The notes: generated by a model from the letters alone, not told the origin. 64,000 nucleotides of DNA from Fragum whitleyi (GCA_948146395.1 OX411544.1:36290457-36354456), one strand, 5' to 3'. Shown: positions 23,744-36,475, counted from the stretch's first letter. Program-made: numbers and translations.

Positions 23744-23799
23744 TGGTCGCTTGAAACCTATCCTTAAAGCACTTGAGCCTTGACTTATCGTTAGAAGTA

Positions 23800-25790
23800 T
23801 ACCAAGTATATCAATGTTATGATGGTCTAAAAGAAAGTCGAAAACAAGAGAAAAAAAAGATTTCTTTTGAACTTATTATAATTGACTCAATAATCTTCCG
23901 CCTATATCTAGGAGCAAGCATTTCAATAATCCTAGATACTAGAAATACATAAAAGTAAATAAAATGAATAAGATATATGAATGCAATACAGGGATTAAAA
24001 TGTCGATGGTTAAAACTGAAAAAAAGGTTACATTAAATTTGAACATCTTATATACATTTGTATATGATATAATTGATAAATGGGTTCTTTTTTCCGCGTG
24101 ATTATGCAATGACAGATTTTTGTGTTCATTCAGTTCGCCATAATTATCTTTACATTGACATAATTTCTGGAAACAAACGTGGTGTACCTAGACTGTACAT
24201 ATTCATTACATGTGAACTACACTTTTAGCTAAAATTGTAAGGATCTGAAAATGTTTTAGACATAGGAATCTTCCCTAAGGCAAAACTCGTTTTTATCGTG
24301 ATTTTGCCTTCCTTTCAGTCGCATTTTAATCTAATCGCTCTTTGAACCCAATTCATTTCATTTATATTCACAAACATATTGCTTTCTACTTAAATAAATA
24401 AATGCTGGATATATACTTACAACACTGTGATTAGCCATTCCTTTAATTTAACCTTCTTTTCAAGTTTCTAATTTTTCTTAATATTTCTTCCTTGAAGTTG
24501 TAATTTTGCAATTGTGCGTCTTCCAGAGTATTTTTGTAACCGCACGAGACGTTGAATGTGAATTGAAATTCTTGAAAATTCCTTTTTCTTTTATCTCGGG
24601 TTGTGAAAATTAACTAATTATGAAAACTCATTTATTTGTGATCAGTCAGGTGAAAAAGAATCATCTAGGTAGTGCTCAGAGTATCATTCCTATACCGACC
24701 TCAGTGATACTGCAGGATGAATCGGGTAGCTTTCTTTTTGTTTCCCATATATTATCTGTATCTTGAATGATCAATCTTCATTCCTATATAAATGGCAATT
24801 TGTTGAAACTTACTTTTTTATTCAAAGTTTTAACTTTTGGATTTCCCAGATGGTCCTTTTTTGCCCGGCAGATCATATTTCAGTGTCATTATGGTTTTTT
24901 TTTTTTTTTTTTTTTTTGGGGGGGGGGCTTGTTTCATATCCTTTTCAGTTATTAATGGAATAATTAAAAGCCCTCCTTTGAGCAATTAGTGTTTGTTTGG
25001 AACACCTTCATTTAATTAAAAAAAAAGAAAAATATAACGAGAAATAACAACTCATTTAAATGTTCATATTTCAGAATTAAAAAAAAGAATTCTTAGATAT
25101 TGATCGACAAAAAGTTGTTTTAAAAACTGTTTTGTTCGTCGATATTTTGATTAAACTTTTCTTGTTTTTTTATGCCACTTTTGCCTTTTAAATTCCTGTC
25201 TTTATCTTTTCGTTTTATCTTTCTCCAGCTGTTTACAGTATATTCATGCAGGTGTGCAGTTAAGTCATTGCTTACACTGCCTGTTCTATATCAAATTATA
25301 ATTGAAAAATAAGGAAGACGAGTTGAAACGTTCAAAAAAGAAAGGCACACTTCTGTTAAAGTGGCGAAATTGATTACTGAAGGAAAATAGATAAATTTGA
25401 ATTATCATATTTCCCAACACTATACTTTTTAATAGTTTGAATATTTTTTTTTTCTCAAAAGGGTAAAACCTTTTTCCTCTTTTAACCTTTAACAAGTTAA
25501 TAAATGTCCTATCGTATACACTAACGTTTTCTTTTCAATGTTTACCCATGTTTAACATACAATACCAATTATCGAAAATATTAAGACATGGGGAATAGAA
25601 AATGAAAAGAATTGAAATAAAATGAATAAATTGTTGAGCAAAAACGAGAAATCAGACACAACCAATTTCTATTTTTTTAATGTTTCAACCTAAAAACCTT
25701 CAGTGAAAAACATCTTGTTTGTGTGAAAATTGTTCAATAAACAGGGACAAAGAACTTATTAATACCCCCCACTTCGAAGAAGGGAGTGGT
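23800..25790. other. No gene recognised
   Basis: AT-rich sequence upstream of gene A. It holds a T-run followed by nine G at about 24896-24927. I see no coding region or structured RNA. Confidence 0.5.
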
Positions 25791-25801
25791 AAATAATTAT
25801 G

Positions 25802-25933
25802 ACTTAGTGTTTTGTATGAAAAAGAATTCTAACGAGGCTGGGGGAATTGATAATTGACGAGGCAGAGCCTCAACAATTTATCACCAATTCCCCCAACCTC
25901 GTTATATTTTTTTTTTCATACAAAACACTAAGT
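25802..25933. mobile_element. Foldback element, copy 1
   Basis: A 132-base palindrome. acttagtgttttgtatgaaa on the left pairs with the inverted copy ending aacactaagt at 25933, and the inner arms are taacgaggctgggggaatt and its inverse. The loop is cagagcctcaac. A related foldback at 28837-28964 is followed by the same ~100 bases (cttataacct, tttatttg and cttgttttcg). Confidence 0.8.
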
Positions 25934-26143
25934 ACGAATTACATGTATAAATATCTTATAACCTCTATTTGCCTTGTTTTCGATGTTTCCAACAGAAAAA
26001 CAAGTTTCTAGAAATAATAAAGTATGTCATTTTCTAAAAATATTCATGTGATTTCAGAATACGAATTTTTCCTCACACTTTTCTCAGCAACTTTATATCT
26101 CATCCAGTTCAAAGCTTGGTATGATGTATGAGATGGAGGTCTA

Positions 26144-26579
26144 CAGTTAATTACATCGTGAATTTGACATTTAACTCAATCAAAACCATTCTAAATCGCT
26201 CACTCAGCGCTCCATTCATTCATTCCAGACACTCACTCAAACCATTCAAAATCGCTCCAAACTCACTGAAAAAACATATAACAACAACTTCGTTCAAAAT
26301 GAAAATAGCTGGGAAAAATCGGGATATCACTTAATTATTGAAATTGTAAGCGTCTGATAGGTTCTTGAAGAAATAAGAATCTATCTATAGCATTTGTATG
26401 CATATTTTATTAAAGGGAGGTAATCACTATTGCTAATTTTGTTCATCCTGAACAAAATTTGCAATACTGGATTACCTCCCATTAAATTCAGTCAAAACTC
26501 GCTCCTCACACTCATTCAATCTCATTCCTAAATCATTCCATAATCATTCACCTTGTCAATTTCACGATGTTGTTTACTG
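26144..26579 (+). mobile_element. Full-length TA-MITE (CAGTTAATTACATCG family)
   Basis: 436 bp flanked by TA on both sides. The left end CAGTTAATTACATCGTGAA is the inverse of the right end ttcacgatgttgtttactg with four mismatches. A central inverted repeat (gggaggtaatc and gattacctccc, with attttgttcatcctgaac between) folds on itself. Tc1/mariner-type tips and TA target suggest it was moved by such a transposase in trans (inference). Confidence 0.8.
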
Positions 26580-26944
26580 TAATTCGTGAAATTCAGTCCT
26601 TCGGGTATCTGCTTTCTGATTTACGACTTAGTTTATTATTAGATTTAACATGGCAAGATACGAAATTTTTTTATATATATAGAGATATATATATCGCATT
26701 TTAGAAAACAACAAACAATGTAGATACGAACATCCTTTCACAATAACAAGAGTATGTATTATCTTTTTAAGTACATCCGATAAAAAAAATACTGTTTTAA
26801 ATTAACCATAGCACTAAGATTAATATGAAAAACACATCCATGACTAAGCTGTTCAAAAAGATTTGAATGAAGATTCAACGTAATTGTCATAGTAAATGGG
26901 ATTGTCATAAGAGCTATCACATACTTCAAACAAATATAACAGGA

Positions 26945-27130
26945 AAATATAGTCCGTTTGTCTTCTATATGGACCAACGTTTTCATCAATTATACAAAAA
27001 AACGTTTGCAAAACTGTTTTGTTTTTGGTAATATCTTAATTTTAGCTCAATACGATTCCGAAAAATTATCTTTTTATAATATAATGGTGTTAAAATAATG
27101 ATGTCTATCTAGTTAATAATAATTATTTCG
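26945..27130 (+). mobile_element. Truncated ATAGTCC-family MITE
   Basis: atagtccgtttgtcttctat then atggaccaacg at 26949 is the family's left end. A downstream block with tctatctagttaa (about 27103) also fits. No right end was found. Confidence 0.4.
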
Positions 27131-27939
27131 TATTTTCCGCTCTTCAACACGAGGGGTGTAAATGCTGTTAAGTAGTAAGAAAATGTAAACATATAGTAAA
27201 ACACGTAGTTTTAAATGACTACTATTCCTTGTTTGGACATGCTAGTTAGCATATCGACTATCACGTGAGTATAAATCTAAATCTCACGTGATTTGTACCG
27301 TTATAACTCGCCTGTTTGCTGAGTTTTCCTCGGGAAAATTACAACGATTTCGTTAAAATATTTAAATTGGTCTGAATAAAGGAAGAAAATGGATTATGTT
27401 CAAAGACAGGATCAAATCATTTTAATATCCCTAACGAGTTAATTACACAGACAAAATTGCTTTTATACATTTTCCCAATTTTATGCAAAAGGGCTAACAA
27501 AAAACTGATCATTTTTGACTCGACCCCTATGCAAACCAGACCTTTTTTTGAGAAATAATTCTCTGTTCTGTTTATTATAGAAAGAATTAGGTATGAAGGG
27601 CCTGAAAAGCCTTGCTAAAAAGATTCAAAAATTGGAGTGCATGCCTTAAAATATCACCTTGCCTCTTTATAAACCAGGCCTTCAGCGCTTTGAGGGCTTT
27701 GATTCTGATGCAGGACGTGCATGACGCTTTTCCTAAATAAGGTCCGTTGGATATACCCTCCATATATTACAACATATTTTCCATTTGGATAGTACATGGC
27801 GAAATGTGAAATTTTAGTCACGTTATGCAAAACAACTATGAACCACAGACACAGTTTTGCACAGTTGTTCCCCTTGATTTACTATAACGAATTAAATATT
27901 TTTAGCCAAATGTCCGTCTGTACGTCCGTCCGTTCACTT

Positions 27940-28690
27940 TTGCTTGTTATCGCTCTAGAGTCCACAGTTTTTTTAAAGATTGCTTTCAAACTTGGTCAGA
28001 ATGATTGGACCATCACAAAGATCCTCCTTTCGAAATGGTTCAGATGCGCCAAGCGTCAAGGGAAAAGGAGCATATTGAAAATATAATTGGAAAATCCTCG
28101 TCGCGCTCTGAATTTTACAATTTTCATCCAATTTACTTCAAACTTGCTCAGAATGAATGTACCATCAAGAATGATCCCCTCCGAAAATTGGCCCAATCCA
28201 TCGAGCGTCACGGGAAAAGGGGCAAAATGAAAATAATTGAACAAAATTAATTAGAAATTTCTTATTAACACCCTTAAGTTAACCGTTTTTATCATAATGT
28301 CTTTAAATTTCTGTTCGATTGAGCGTCTAATATAAATTCCTCGTAAATGCTCTAAAGACCACAAATTTTATGTAATTGTCTTAAAACTTTGTCAGAATAA
28401 TTGGACTTCACGAAATTCGTTCCTTTCGAAAATGGGCCCGATCCGTCAAGTGTCACGGGAAAAGGCACCAAACGAAAGTACAAGAAAATTTAATCAGAAA
28501 ATCCTCGTTAACGCCCCAAATTCCAAAGCTTTCATCTGATTGACTTTAAACATGCTCAGGATGATTGTGTCTATCACAAGGATGGTTCCTTTCGAAAATA
28601 GGACCGATTCGTCAAGCGCCACAGGAAAAGGGACCAAATAAAAAAAATGTTTAATAGAAAATCGTCGTAAACACTCTAAAGACCGTGACC
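27940..28690 (+). repeat. Tandem array of ~150-190-bp units (bivalve-type repeat)
   Basis: About five degenerate units, each with the succession of an ACTCTAAAGACCAC-like start, TTCAAACTTGCTCAGAATGA, a block like accatcac then aaggat, CCTTTCGAAAATGG, and CAAGCGTCACGGGAAAAGG. Units start near 27950, 28100, 28330, 28500 and 28670. Related units occur at 33170-33470. Chance reading frames of up to 96 codons run through them but are not shared between units, so I do not call them genes. Confidence 0.75.
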
Positions 28691-28693
28691 TTG

Positions 28694-28812
28694 GAGTCCT
28701 TAGCCTAATGGTTAGGACGGTGACTTTGGGATCGAAAGGTCCCGGGATCGAATCCCGTTCAGACCACGGGGACTTTCTGTGCAAAAAAATTACTCCACGT
28801 TGCTCCTCTCCA
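28694..28812 (+). mobile_element. tRNA-derived SINE
   Basis: The head has box A (ttagcctaatggttagga) and box B (gggatcgaatccc), followed by a body cacggggactttctgtgc and ctccacgttgctcctctcca. The anticodon arm is not canonical, so it is a SINE rather than a tRNA gene. Confidence 0.65.
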
Positions 28813-28836
28813 CCAAGGTGTAAATATATAATACGT

Positions 28837-28964
28837 ACTTAGTGTTTTGTATCAGAAAAAAATATCTAACGAGGTTGGGAGAATTGATCATTGGCGAGGC
28901 TCTGCCGAGACAATTATCAATTCTCACAACAGAGTTAGATATTTTTTCATACAATACACTAAGT
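28837..28964. mobile_element. Foldback element, copy 2
   Basis: Arms acttagtgttttgtat and atacaatacactaagt. The inner arms are atctaacgaggttgggagaa and its inverse, and the loop is around ggctctgcc. It lies immediately after the SINE at 28694-28812, so both may have targeted the same AT-rich site. Confidence 0.75.
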
Positions 28965-29089
28965 ATGTATTATATTTATCTTATAACCTTTATTTGTCTT
29001 GTTTTCGTCGGTTTTATCTAACTGAAATGCAAGTTTCGAAAAATAACCACATTTTATCATGTTCTAAAAATAACTATGTGATATCATAA

Positions 29090-32000
29090 AAAATATCATA
29101 CGGGATGTTATCATACGGGTATTTGTATAGTTATAAGATAAAAATGGGTACCTGTGAGAGTTATAAGTCAAAGAGCTGTGGCAGCTGAAGGCGCAATTTG
29201 TAAACAGCCGACATGCAATTCTGTGATCGGGGGTTAAAGTCGCGTCGATACGTATAAGAGTCATTCTAAAAAAAATGAGAAATTCTTGTCCAAACGTAAT
29301 AAAATCTGCTTCTGCAGGGAATTCACTAGATTTGTTTTTGTAATAGCTAATCATTATTATTTTTATAATAACACTAGTTCTTGTCATCCCAGTTACCACA
29401 TTAATAAAAGAAGCATTACTCCGTCAAGATGTCATAAACCTATCTCAAAAAAGTCTGAACAAAGACTTACATCCCTTGAGTTTATGAATGGAAGAAGTTT
29501 TGGGAACCTACGAACGAGCAACCTGTTCTAACAAATTAATCAGGAGTGATTGTGATGTCATTTTTTTATGTCTTTCCTATTCTTAATTTTATTCCTCTAT
29601 TACTAATAGAATAGGTATAAACTTGAAATTATAGTTTATAGCAGAATTGATTAAACAAGTAATATCAATAATGTTTGGAACTTATGCCCCAGCATATTTT
29701 GTGCTTTATAACATTTTGACAAGAATTTTCTACCCTGTTACTGTTTCTTCTGTTCCAAAGAAACAAATGACACGAAGGACAGGCTTCATAACATAGTGGG
29801 CAATGTATATAAAATGAAAGGGACTTTTTATATATAAAGAACTTTATTATTGGTACACATTATGGACATTAAATGCTTGCTGTCCTACATCAACAATGAA
29901 GAATCATTACTATCTTTTATAATTGTACTAAAAGATAAAAAATAAACATTTTTTTTAAGATTTTAGAATCGTGCCTAGTTAAATAAGCCTCACCTTTCCT
30001 TGTCAATAAGAGGGGATTTAAGGAGGGTTACCAATGAATATTGGAGCCAAATGGTGTCAATGGAAGTGTCATGAACAAGTTTTCAGACAGGCCACCAATG
30101 AAAATCTTTGCTACGTTTGGTTGATTTGACTCACTGGTTTTGGAAGTGGTGTATAAGGAATTTTTAGTCAAAATAAGCCAATGCACATATTTTGGTAGAC
30201 GAATCAATATTTGAAGACAACTGTCATTAAGAGTCACCCAAGGAACATCCATGACAGTTTTTGCCTACTAGTTGTGGAGGGGGAAACGTCTACACATTTT
30301 TACGTGAAAGTAAACTCGGTCCAGCAATGTCCTTATTATGAATGCAAATCGTACTTTCACTAACAGTATTTTGGGAATGGTCACACGTGGAATATTTATT
30401 CCAAGTTAGTCTGAAAATGTCCAAGTTGTTATTTAGAAGATGTAAAAAGAACAAGATTATTGTAAAACATTTATGCCCCCAATAAAACAGGCCAATTAGA
30501 TATTCTTTGTCAATCAACAAAGGGCGCAAACTCACAAAATATGATGAGTGAAGTTATGTTTTTTTTTTCTTCAATGCTTTTCTCTATGATGAGATCTATC
30601 CACATGTGAAGTTGTATGATTCTAGCTTTCATGCTTTTCGAGATATGCTGCGGACAAAAAACTGTCTAGGGACGGGGCATAATTATTTACGACTTTCGCC
30701 GTACACCTTCAGCATGTTAAACTGACTGAGCATGTTGGACATTTTGGTGTGAAACTTAGTCCAAGAAATTCATCTAAACATTTCGGTAAAATATGGAAAC
30801 AGATAATTTAGAATACAGTTCTAGTAACGTAAGTTCAATTTCTATACGCCAAGGTAGGAAAAAGATTTACTATATTTGTTTCACGGTTTCTACATGTCTG
30901 TCCACCTATCCACAGAAAACAAAAAATACATACTTTTCCACTAAAAACTAGGAGTACATACCATTTCATCCTTGATACATATTCATCACGGTATAATTGC
31001 CCTTTTTTTATTTTACAGTTTTCTTTTTCTACATTGAGCCCAAAATTTAGAAACCTTACTTACAAAAGTTTTTCTCTGTGAAGACATGGATATTTGAGAG
31101 TTGTTAAATCAAGTTTTCATAAGTCTGACCCCTATCAGAATTTTTATGCCAAGTTTCAAATGATTACATCCGTTTAAAGTATGTATCCACTACATCAAAT
31201 ACATGTATACGCCTATTTTGCACAGAATTTGTCACTCTTGCGACATTTGTAAATGGACATTCAAAAATCCTTTAAAAAAACAATTAAAAGGGAATAAACT
31301 ATGGTAGTTATAGGCAAAATATTACATTTTTATAATTAAAATGCATGTAGAAATAATGATTGAGCATTATAAGACTTTCATATCATACCAATCCTGGCTT
31401 CAGTATAAAACAGTCAGTTTTTATAAAAACTTACATCTTACGATGTTTTGTGAATAATTATATTAAAAACAAATGATGCTTGAAATGAAATTTTAATATT
31501 CATAGAGATTTTATTGAAGATATATTATTGAATTATTGTCTCATGAGTATATTACAACTCAAAGCAAATACTTTGCGAAGCTTGTGTTTCATGACATTCT
31601 CAGACATTTCAAAGGAAGAATGTAAAATGTTTACTTATGACACAACTGATTGCTCTTTATATCTAAATGGATACAGTTCTCAGATTTTTTCTGACTTGTA
31701 TTAGATCTTTGGCTACTTTGGTTATGAATGTTTCATTGCAAATGATAAATTTCAATGTTGTCTGAAAATAAAATACTTTTACACGTGCATAACAAAAGTA
31801 GTCTTTATATTAGTTATTCTGTCTAACATATAAGATGACATTTTACTAAAATGTCTTAAATCAAGGCAAACCATAAAAAGCTTATTCTATTTTCTTTTCT
31901 TCAAATACAAGTACTTTTTAAGCAATCAATAATAAACAGAAATATATAAACCATAAAAGAATTGGCCATGCATACAAAAGGTTAGATTTACAGTCCATTC

Positions 32001-32460
32001 CTTAAAATTAAATTATCTTAAAAAGATTCAGGAAGCTTAATAAACATATTGATTTAAAATTTAGTTGAAACCCACGGCAGAATAGTAAAACATTCTAAAT
32101 GAATACTGCATGCCTTGTTTATGGCAAAAATGCTGGAAACCGCTATTCTTACATGCCACAAAGGGTTATTTCTTTAACACAACCCCCACCCCCAATCCCT
32201 ATAATTGGTCATACATTTTCAAAATAAAGTATTTTTTAAAGATAACTGTACAAAACAATATGTTTTGATGATTTGTATATATATTTCATCATATCAAGTA
32301 GAATTTTATATAGTATACCTTCTATTTATTTCATTGAATTAAAGAAAAAGGTTGAAAAATAAAAGAATCTTAATTTGCCGACTTTTAAGCTTTATTTTAT
32401 TATGAATTTAAGTATTGGTCCAGGCCATGGCTGCAAAATATCTTTTAACTAAATTTTCAT
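29090..32460. other. No gene recognised
   Basis: AT-rich. Minus-strand frames at 30028-30252 and 30290-30535 read like a broken protein, but I recognise no motif. Otherwise I see no supported feature. Confidence 0.5.
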
Positions 32461-32464
32461 CATA

Positions 32465-32894
32465 CAGTTAATTACATCGTCAAATTGACATTCAACTCAA
32501 TCAAAACCATTCTAAATCGCTCACTCAGCGCTCCATTCATTCATTCCAGACACTCACTCAAACCATTCAAAATCGCTCCAAACTCACTGAAAAACATATA
32601 AAAACAACTTCGTTCAAAATGAAAATAGCCGGGAAAAAAATCGGGACATCACTTAATAAATTGAAATTGTAAGCGTCTGATAGGTCCTTGAAGAAATAAG
32701 AATCTATCTATTGAACTTGTATGCATATTTTATTAAAGGGAGGTAATCATTATTGCTAATTTTGTTCATCCTGAACAAAATTTGCAATACCGGATTACCT
32801 CCCATTAAATTCACTCAAATCGCGCTCCATTCAATTTCATTCCTAGATCATTCCATAATCATACACCTTGTCAATTTCACGATGTTGTTTACTG
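32465..32894 (+). mobile_element. Full-length TA-MITE (CAGTTAATTACATCG family)
   Basis: 430 bp with TA at both borders (32463-32464 and 32895-32896). It is nearly identical along its length to 26144-26579, including the central gggaggtaatc and gattacctccc fold, so the two moved comparatively recently. Confidence 0.85.
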
Positions 32895-33169
32895 TATGAT
32901 CAAAAAAGAAAATAATAACCTATATAAAAATTTTAAAGAAAAAGTAACAGGATTGACAATTTTATCCAATGTTGGTTTCTGCTTATCAGCCAATAAAAAA
33001 ACACTAATTTCGATTTAAACGGCAAATTCTAATTTTAGATACAACATATTCGCCTAATCAGGGGAAATTGGTTAAAGTTCTAATTTGATCACCTTTTATA
33101 ATTTTACTCGACTGGAAATTCAGAATTTTTGAGAATGACAAATATCGTAAAACAAGACCATGAACCAAA

Positions 33170-33470
33170 CTTTAACTTCCACAGTTCACAGTTTTCATAC
33201 GATTGATTTCAAACTTGCCAAGAATGATTGGTCTATCAAAAGGATTGTTCCTTACGACAATGGTCCTGAGCCGCCAAGCGTTACAGGAAAGGGGGCCAAA
33301 AAGAAACTTAATGAAAAACTTAACTAGAAAATCATCGTTAACACTCTTCAGTCTACTGTTTTTATCAGAATGTCTTCAAATTTGCTCAGAATGATTGTAT
33401 CATCACAAGGATTGTCCCCTTTTAAAATATTTCTGATCGATTGGGCGTCATTAGAAGGGACATATTTATT
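33170..33470 (+). repeat. Second array of the ~150-bp bivalve-type repeat
   Basis: Two degenerate units with cttgccaagaatgattgg and tgctcagaatgattgtatc, matching the array at 27940-28690. Confidence 0.65.
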
Positions 33471-33479
33471 TAATTATTT

Positions 33480-35140
33480 TTATATTTTATTGTAAACACT
33501 TCTTCATTTATGCATTGAAGAAAATGAAAATTTCACATAGTATTCTGCAACAAAACTCCTTTTTATTAATGGGTTCATTCATGTGAAACATTCATTGAAT
33601 ATTCCATATCCAATGACTATGTATATGTGTGGCTTTTTAGTTATATGACGGGTCAAGATAAAAGGGGCCTATATGTTTATTCTTTGTTACTCATTCATTT
33701 ATACATGGAAGTTAATGAAAATTTCCTTCAGTATTCTACATCATATGACCATGTGCATATTGATGTGGTCTGTCGATTTTATATTGCGTCCTAAAAAAAG
33801 GGGGCCTTAATGTAATCCTTTTGGTAACAAAACTCTTCTTTTATTAATGGATACATTAATTGGAAACTTTCACGCAATATTACATTTCCAGGGGCTATAT
33901 ACATGTGTGGTTGCCATTGGCCATACGAGGCTTATATACAAAAAAGTGTGCCCTTCCATTTACTCTGCTTTTTATTATATTTGTAAATTACGAATTATTC
34001 AAAACACGAAATGTACCTGTCTTTTAGAAAGCATAGTTTGTTCGCGTTTTCAAGGCTTTTTTTTCTTTTCTTTTTATTATTTTGTATTTTATGTTTTTTG
34101 TTTGTTCGTTTGTCCGTGTCCACCCAACCCCCGAAGCTTTAACACTCGGCCATAATTTTTTACAAGTAAGCGATAAAGACTTCATATTCCACACGTATTA
34201 CTTGTGACAATACCTTTCTGTTAGTACCAATTTCTAAGTCATCAGTCAAGGTCAATGTCTTTTTCAAGGTTAAATATGTGTAAAATTTAAATTTTTCCTT
34301 TGCTCTAACTTTTGATTGGTAAGTGAAACAGAATTCATTTTCCATGTGTGTATTGCTAGGCTTTTCATACAAAGAATAATCTAAAGTCAGCAGGATTAAG
34401 ACTTAATTCAATACATTTGAATCTAAATAATCCTTGGTGATCGGTTTGGTACTAATTTGAATTTAAAGTTAGCCTTTTAAGAATCAAAGAGGAGAAATAA
34501 TTAGAAAAAATGAGTTCCTTTTCTGTAAGGGTATTTTAGTCCAGGTCATCAATATTCGAATATTCAGTTAAATCTACATTTTCAAGCTTGTGCACAAAGA
34601 AGTCCAATGAAATCTGATTCAGAATTGTTGTTTTTTCTGTCATAATGACAGAAAACGTGTATATTGATTGGAAAAAAAACGTGTGAATTGAGTGTTTAAG
34701 AATTTATTTTTAAAAGTCCCCCAACAGATGTGCATGGCGTTGTCCTTTTAAATGGGGAACCAATCTTTAACATTCGGTGTGTAACTTCCTAATCTCGATT
34801 GATCTTCACTGGGCGCATTCTATTTTAACAGGATAAGATTATTTTTCTTTCTTTCCGAAAGTAAGGCCCAAGATCATAAAACTTATATACTTTCAAAGGG
34901 TTAAAAAAAAGTTTGAATAATAAATGTTATAGATTTAAGTCAACATGATTTTATATCAAAAGTTAACAAATAATATTTTTTCATATATGAATATAATATT
35001 TTCGCCGAAAAAGAGTTTAAGTCTCAGTATAAAGTTTGAGTGAATTCTTAGTTTAGTAGGAACTTGCAATCAATGGTCAAGATCAAGGAAGGCTAAAACT
35101 ATCAACGTCACAGGTAGCCAACCCGCGTGGGAATAGTATA
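33480..35140. other. No gene recognised
   Basis: AT-rich. Two loosely similar stretches around 33540-33660 and 33690-33790 share tgaaaatttc, attctgca-like and catatgac-like blocks, so a decayed direct repeat is possible. Confidence 0.4.
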
Positions 35141-35150
35141 ATATTACAAT

Positions 35151-35424
35151 TTGTTTGTTTGAATGGGTTTTACGCCGCTTTCAACAATTTCGCAGTTATA
35201 TCGCGGCGGTCGGAGCACCTAACAATGGATTCCTGGTGTTTCTCTCACCTGTACTACCATTACACCCTTTCCTAGCCTCCGACGGCTATCTCACATAGGT
35301 TTACGATTATCTACCCATTGGTGAGAGACAAACGTCGGAAAGGATATTTGCCGCCACCGGGGATCGAACCCACGACTTCCAGATTGGAAGTCTTATGCCT
35401 AACCAACTGCGCTATGGTGGCGGC
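35151..35424 (-). mobile_element. tRNA-derived SINE, full length
   Basis: The head on the minus strand (35424 downward) starts gccgccaccatagcgcagtt, has box A tagcgcagttggtta and box B gggttcgatcccc, and its first seven bases pair with tggcggc about 70 bases on, as in a tRNA acceptor stem. A ~200-base body follows with gggtagataatcgtaaacct, gtcggaggctaggaaagggt and gaaagcggcgtaaaacccat, and a (AAAC)n tail. The same body, without the head, is at 46151-46325, and a 3' scrap is at 23346-23390. Because the helix in the anticodon position is ACTTCC pairing with GGAAGT around a five-base loop, it is not a working tRNA. Confidence 0.85.
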
Positions 35425-35435
35425 TAAAATGTATG

Positions 35436-35479
35436 CTCCCCGAAGGGGAATCGAACCCCGGTTACCCGCGTGACAGGTG
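35436..35479 (-). pseudogene. 3' half of a tRNA-Asp(GTC)-like sequence
   Basis: The minus strand reads cacctgtcacgcgggtaacc, then ggggttcgattcccc and the acceptor-like cggggag. This matches the anticodon arm (GTC in a CTGTCAC loop), T-arm and 3' acceptor strand of animal tRNA-Asp. Nothing resembling the 5' half (D-arm) lies upstream, so it is a truncated tRNA or the end of a tRNA-Asp-derived SINE. It lies 11 bases from another SINE head. Confidence 0.65.
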
Positions 35480-35952
35480 ATGCACTACTTAAATCATTGA
35501 TTGCATTCTGTAGAAAACATTCTCCTGTAACTCACCACCTTATTCTATTCAATATCGAAAATAATTCAACTCGTTTTTATTATATTCACTTTGCAACCTG
35601 GAAGCATTTCTGTGATGGTCATTTTGTTTGTTGGCTCTCGACCAATCAGATAGCCTTACCCTTCAGCTAAAGTGTAAAAAGCTGTCTGATTGGTCGAAAA
35701 CTTAGAAAAAATTGCCGTTGCATAAATGCTTTCTTACAGGTTGCAAATTGAAATGCAGATACGAACTGAAGTTTTGGCATTTCTGAAAAGAATTAGGTCG
35801 TGAGTGCAATCAGTGATTTAAGTATCAGCTCGTTTTTAACGTGGATTCAAAGGTGTAAAGTGTAGTTGCGCGATCTCGGTCGACCAGATTTTCTGCATAA
35901 AAGAGGGTAGTTTGAGATCATGTTTATATTATATTACGATCAATAAAGTGTT

Positions 35953-36371
35953 ATAGTCCGTTTGACTGCTATATCGATCAACATTTCGACGAAATATCAG
36001 AATAGAATAAATGAAGCGTATTTTTTCTAGTCATATCGTATTTCAAACTAATACCATGAAGATTTTTTTCAGAATTTTTGAAGGTGTTATAAAGATTTCG
36101 TCCGTCCGTCTACATGTTAACTTTCTGCCTTCATACAACTCATTGTTACAACTAAACAGCCTTCACTACCCCTTGTGTCTAAATCAGAAAATGCGAAGTT
36201 AATCATTAACTAGATAGACAATATCAGTATTTAAAATCATTTCGTTTCCAGAAATTTTTTTTTTGAATGTTATTAAGCTGAAATTAATATTTTACCCCAT
36301 AAAAATCCTTCATTTGCAATTTTATGTAATTGGTGAAACGGTTGGTCCATATATAAGTCAAAAGGACTATA
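35953..36371 (+). mobile_element. Full-length MITE, ATAGTCC family
   Basis: The left tip atagtccgtttgactgct then atatcgatcaac is inverted at the right tip (gttggtccatatata then gtcaaaaggactat). About 420 bp. The interior carries gtccgtccgtctacatgtta and attaactagatagaca, shared with the partial copies at 3432, 7500 and 26945. Confidence 0.7.
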
Positions 36372-36475
36372 TAAAATAATTGTTTGTGGAAATTCTTTTG
36401 TAATATTACACTATCCCCATCTGGCTTGGCTACCTGTGATCAACGCGTCTAAAAAAATTAGAATACATTTATGAT

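Noticed and set aside
27262..27295. Inverted pair tcacgtgag and ctcacgtga as a possible regulatory palindrome
   Set aside because: Short, in a region without a gene, and no further support for a binding site.
28056..28784. Reading frames of 60-96 codons in the 27.9-28.8 kb array
   Set aside because: Different units use different frames and strands, so the frames follow the repeat rather than conserved protein.
30028..30535. Minus-strand frames that read like pieces of one broken protein
   Set aside because: No motif could be tied to a family and the joins would need several stops removed. A translated search is needed before any call.
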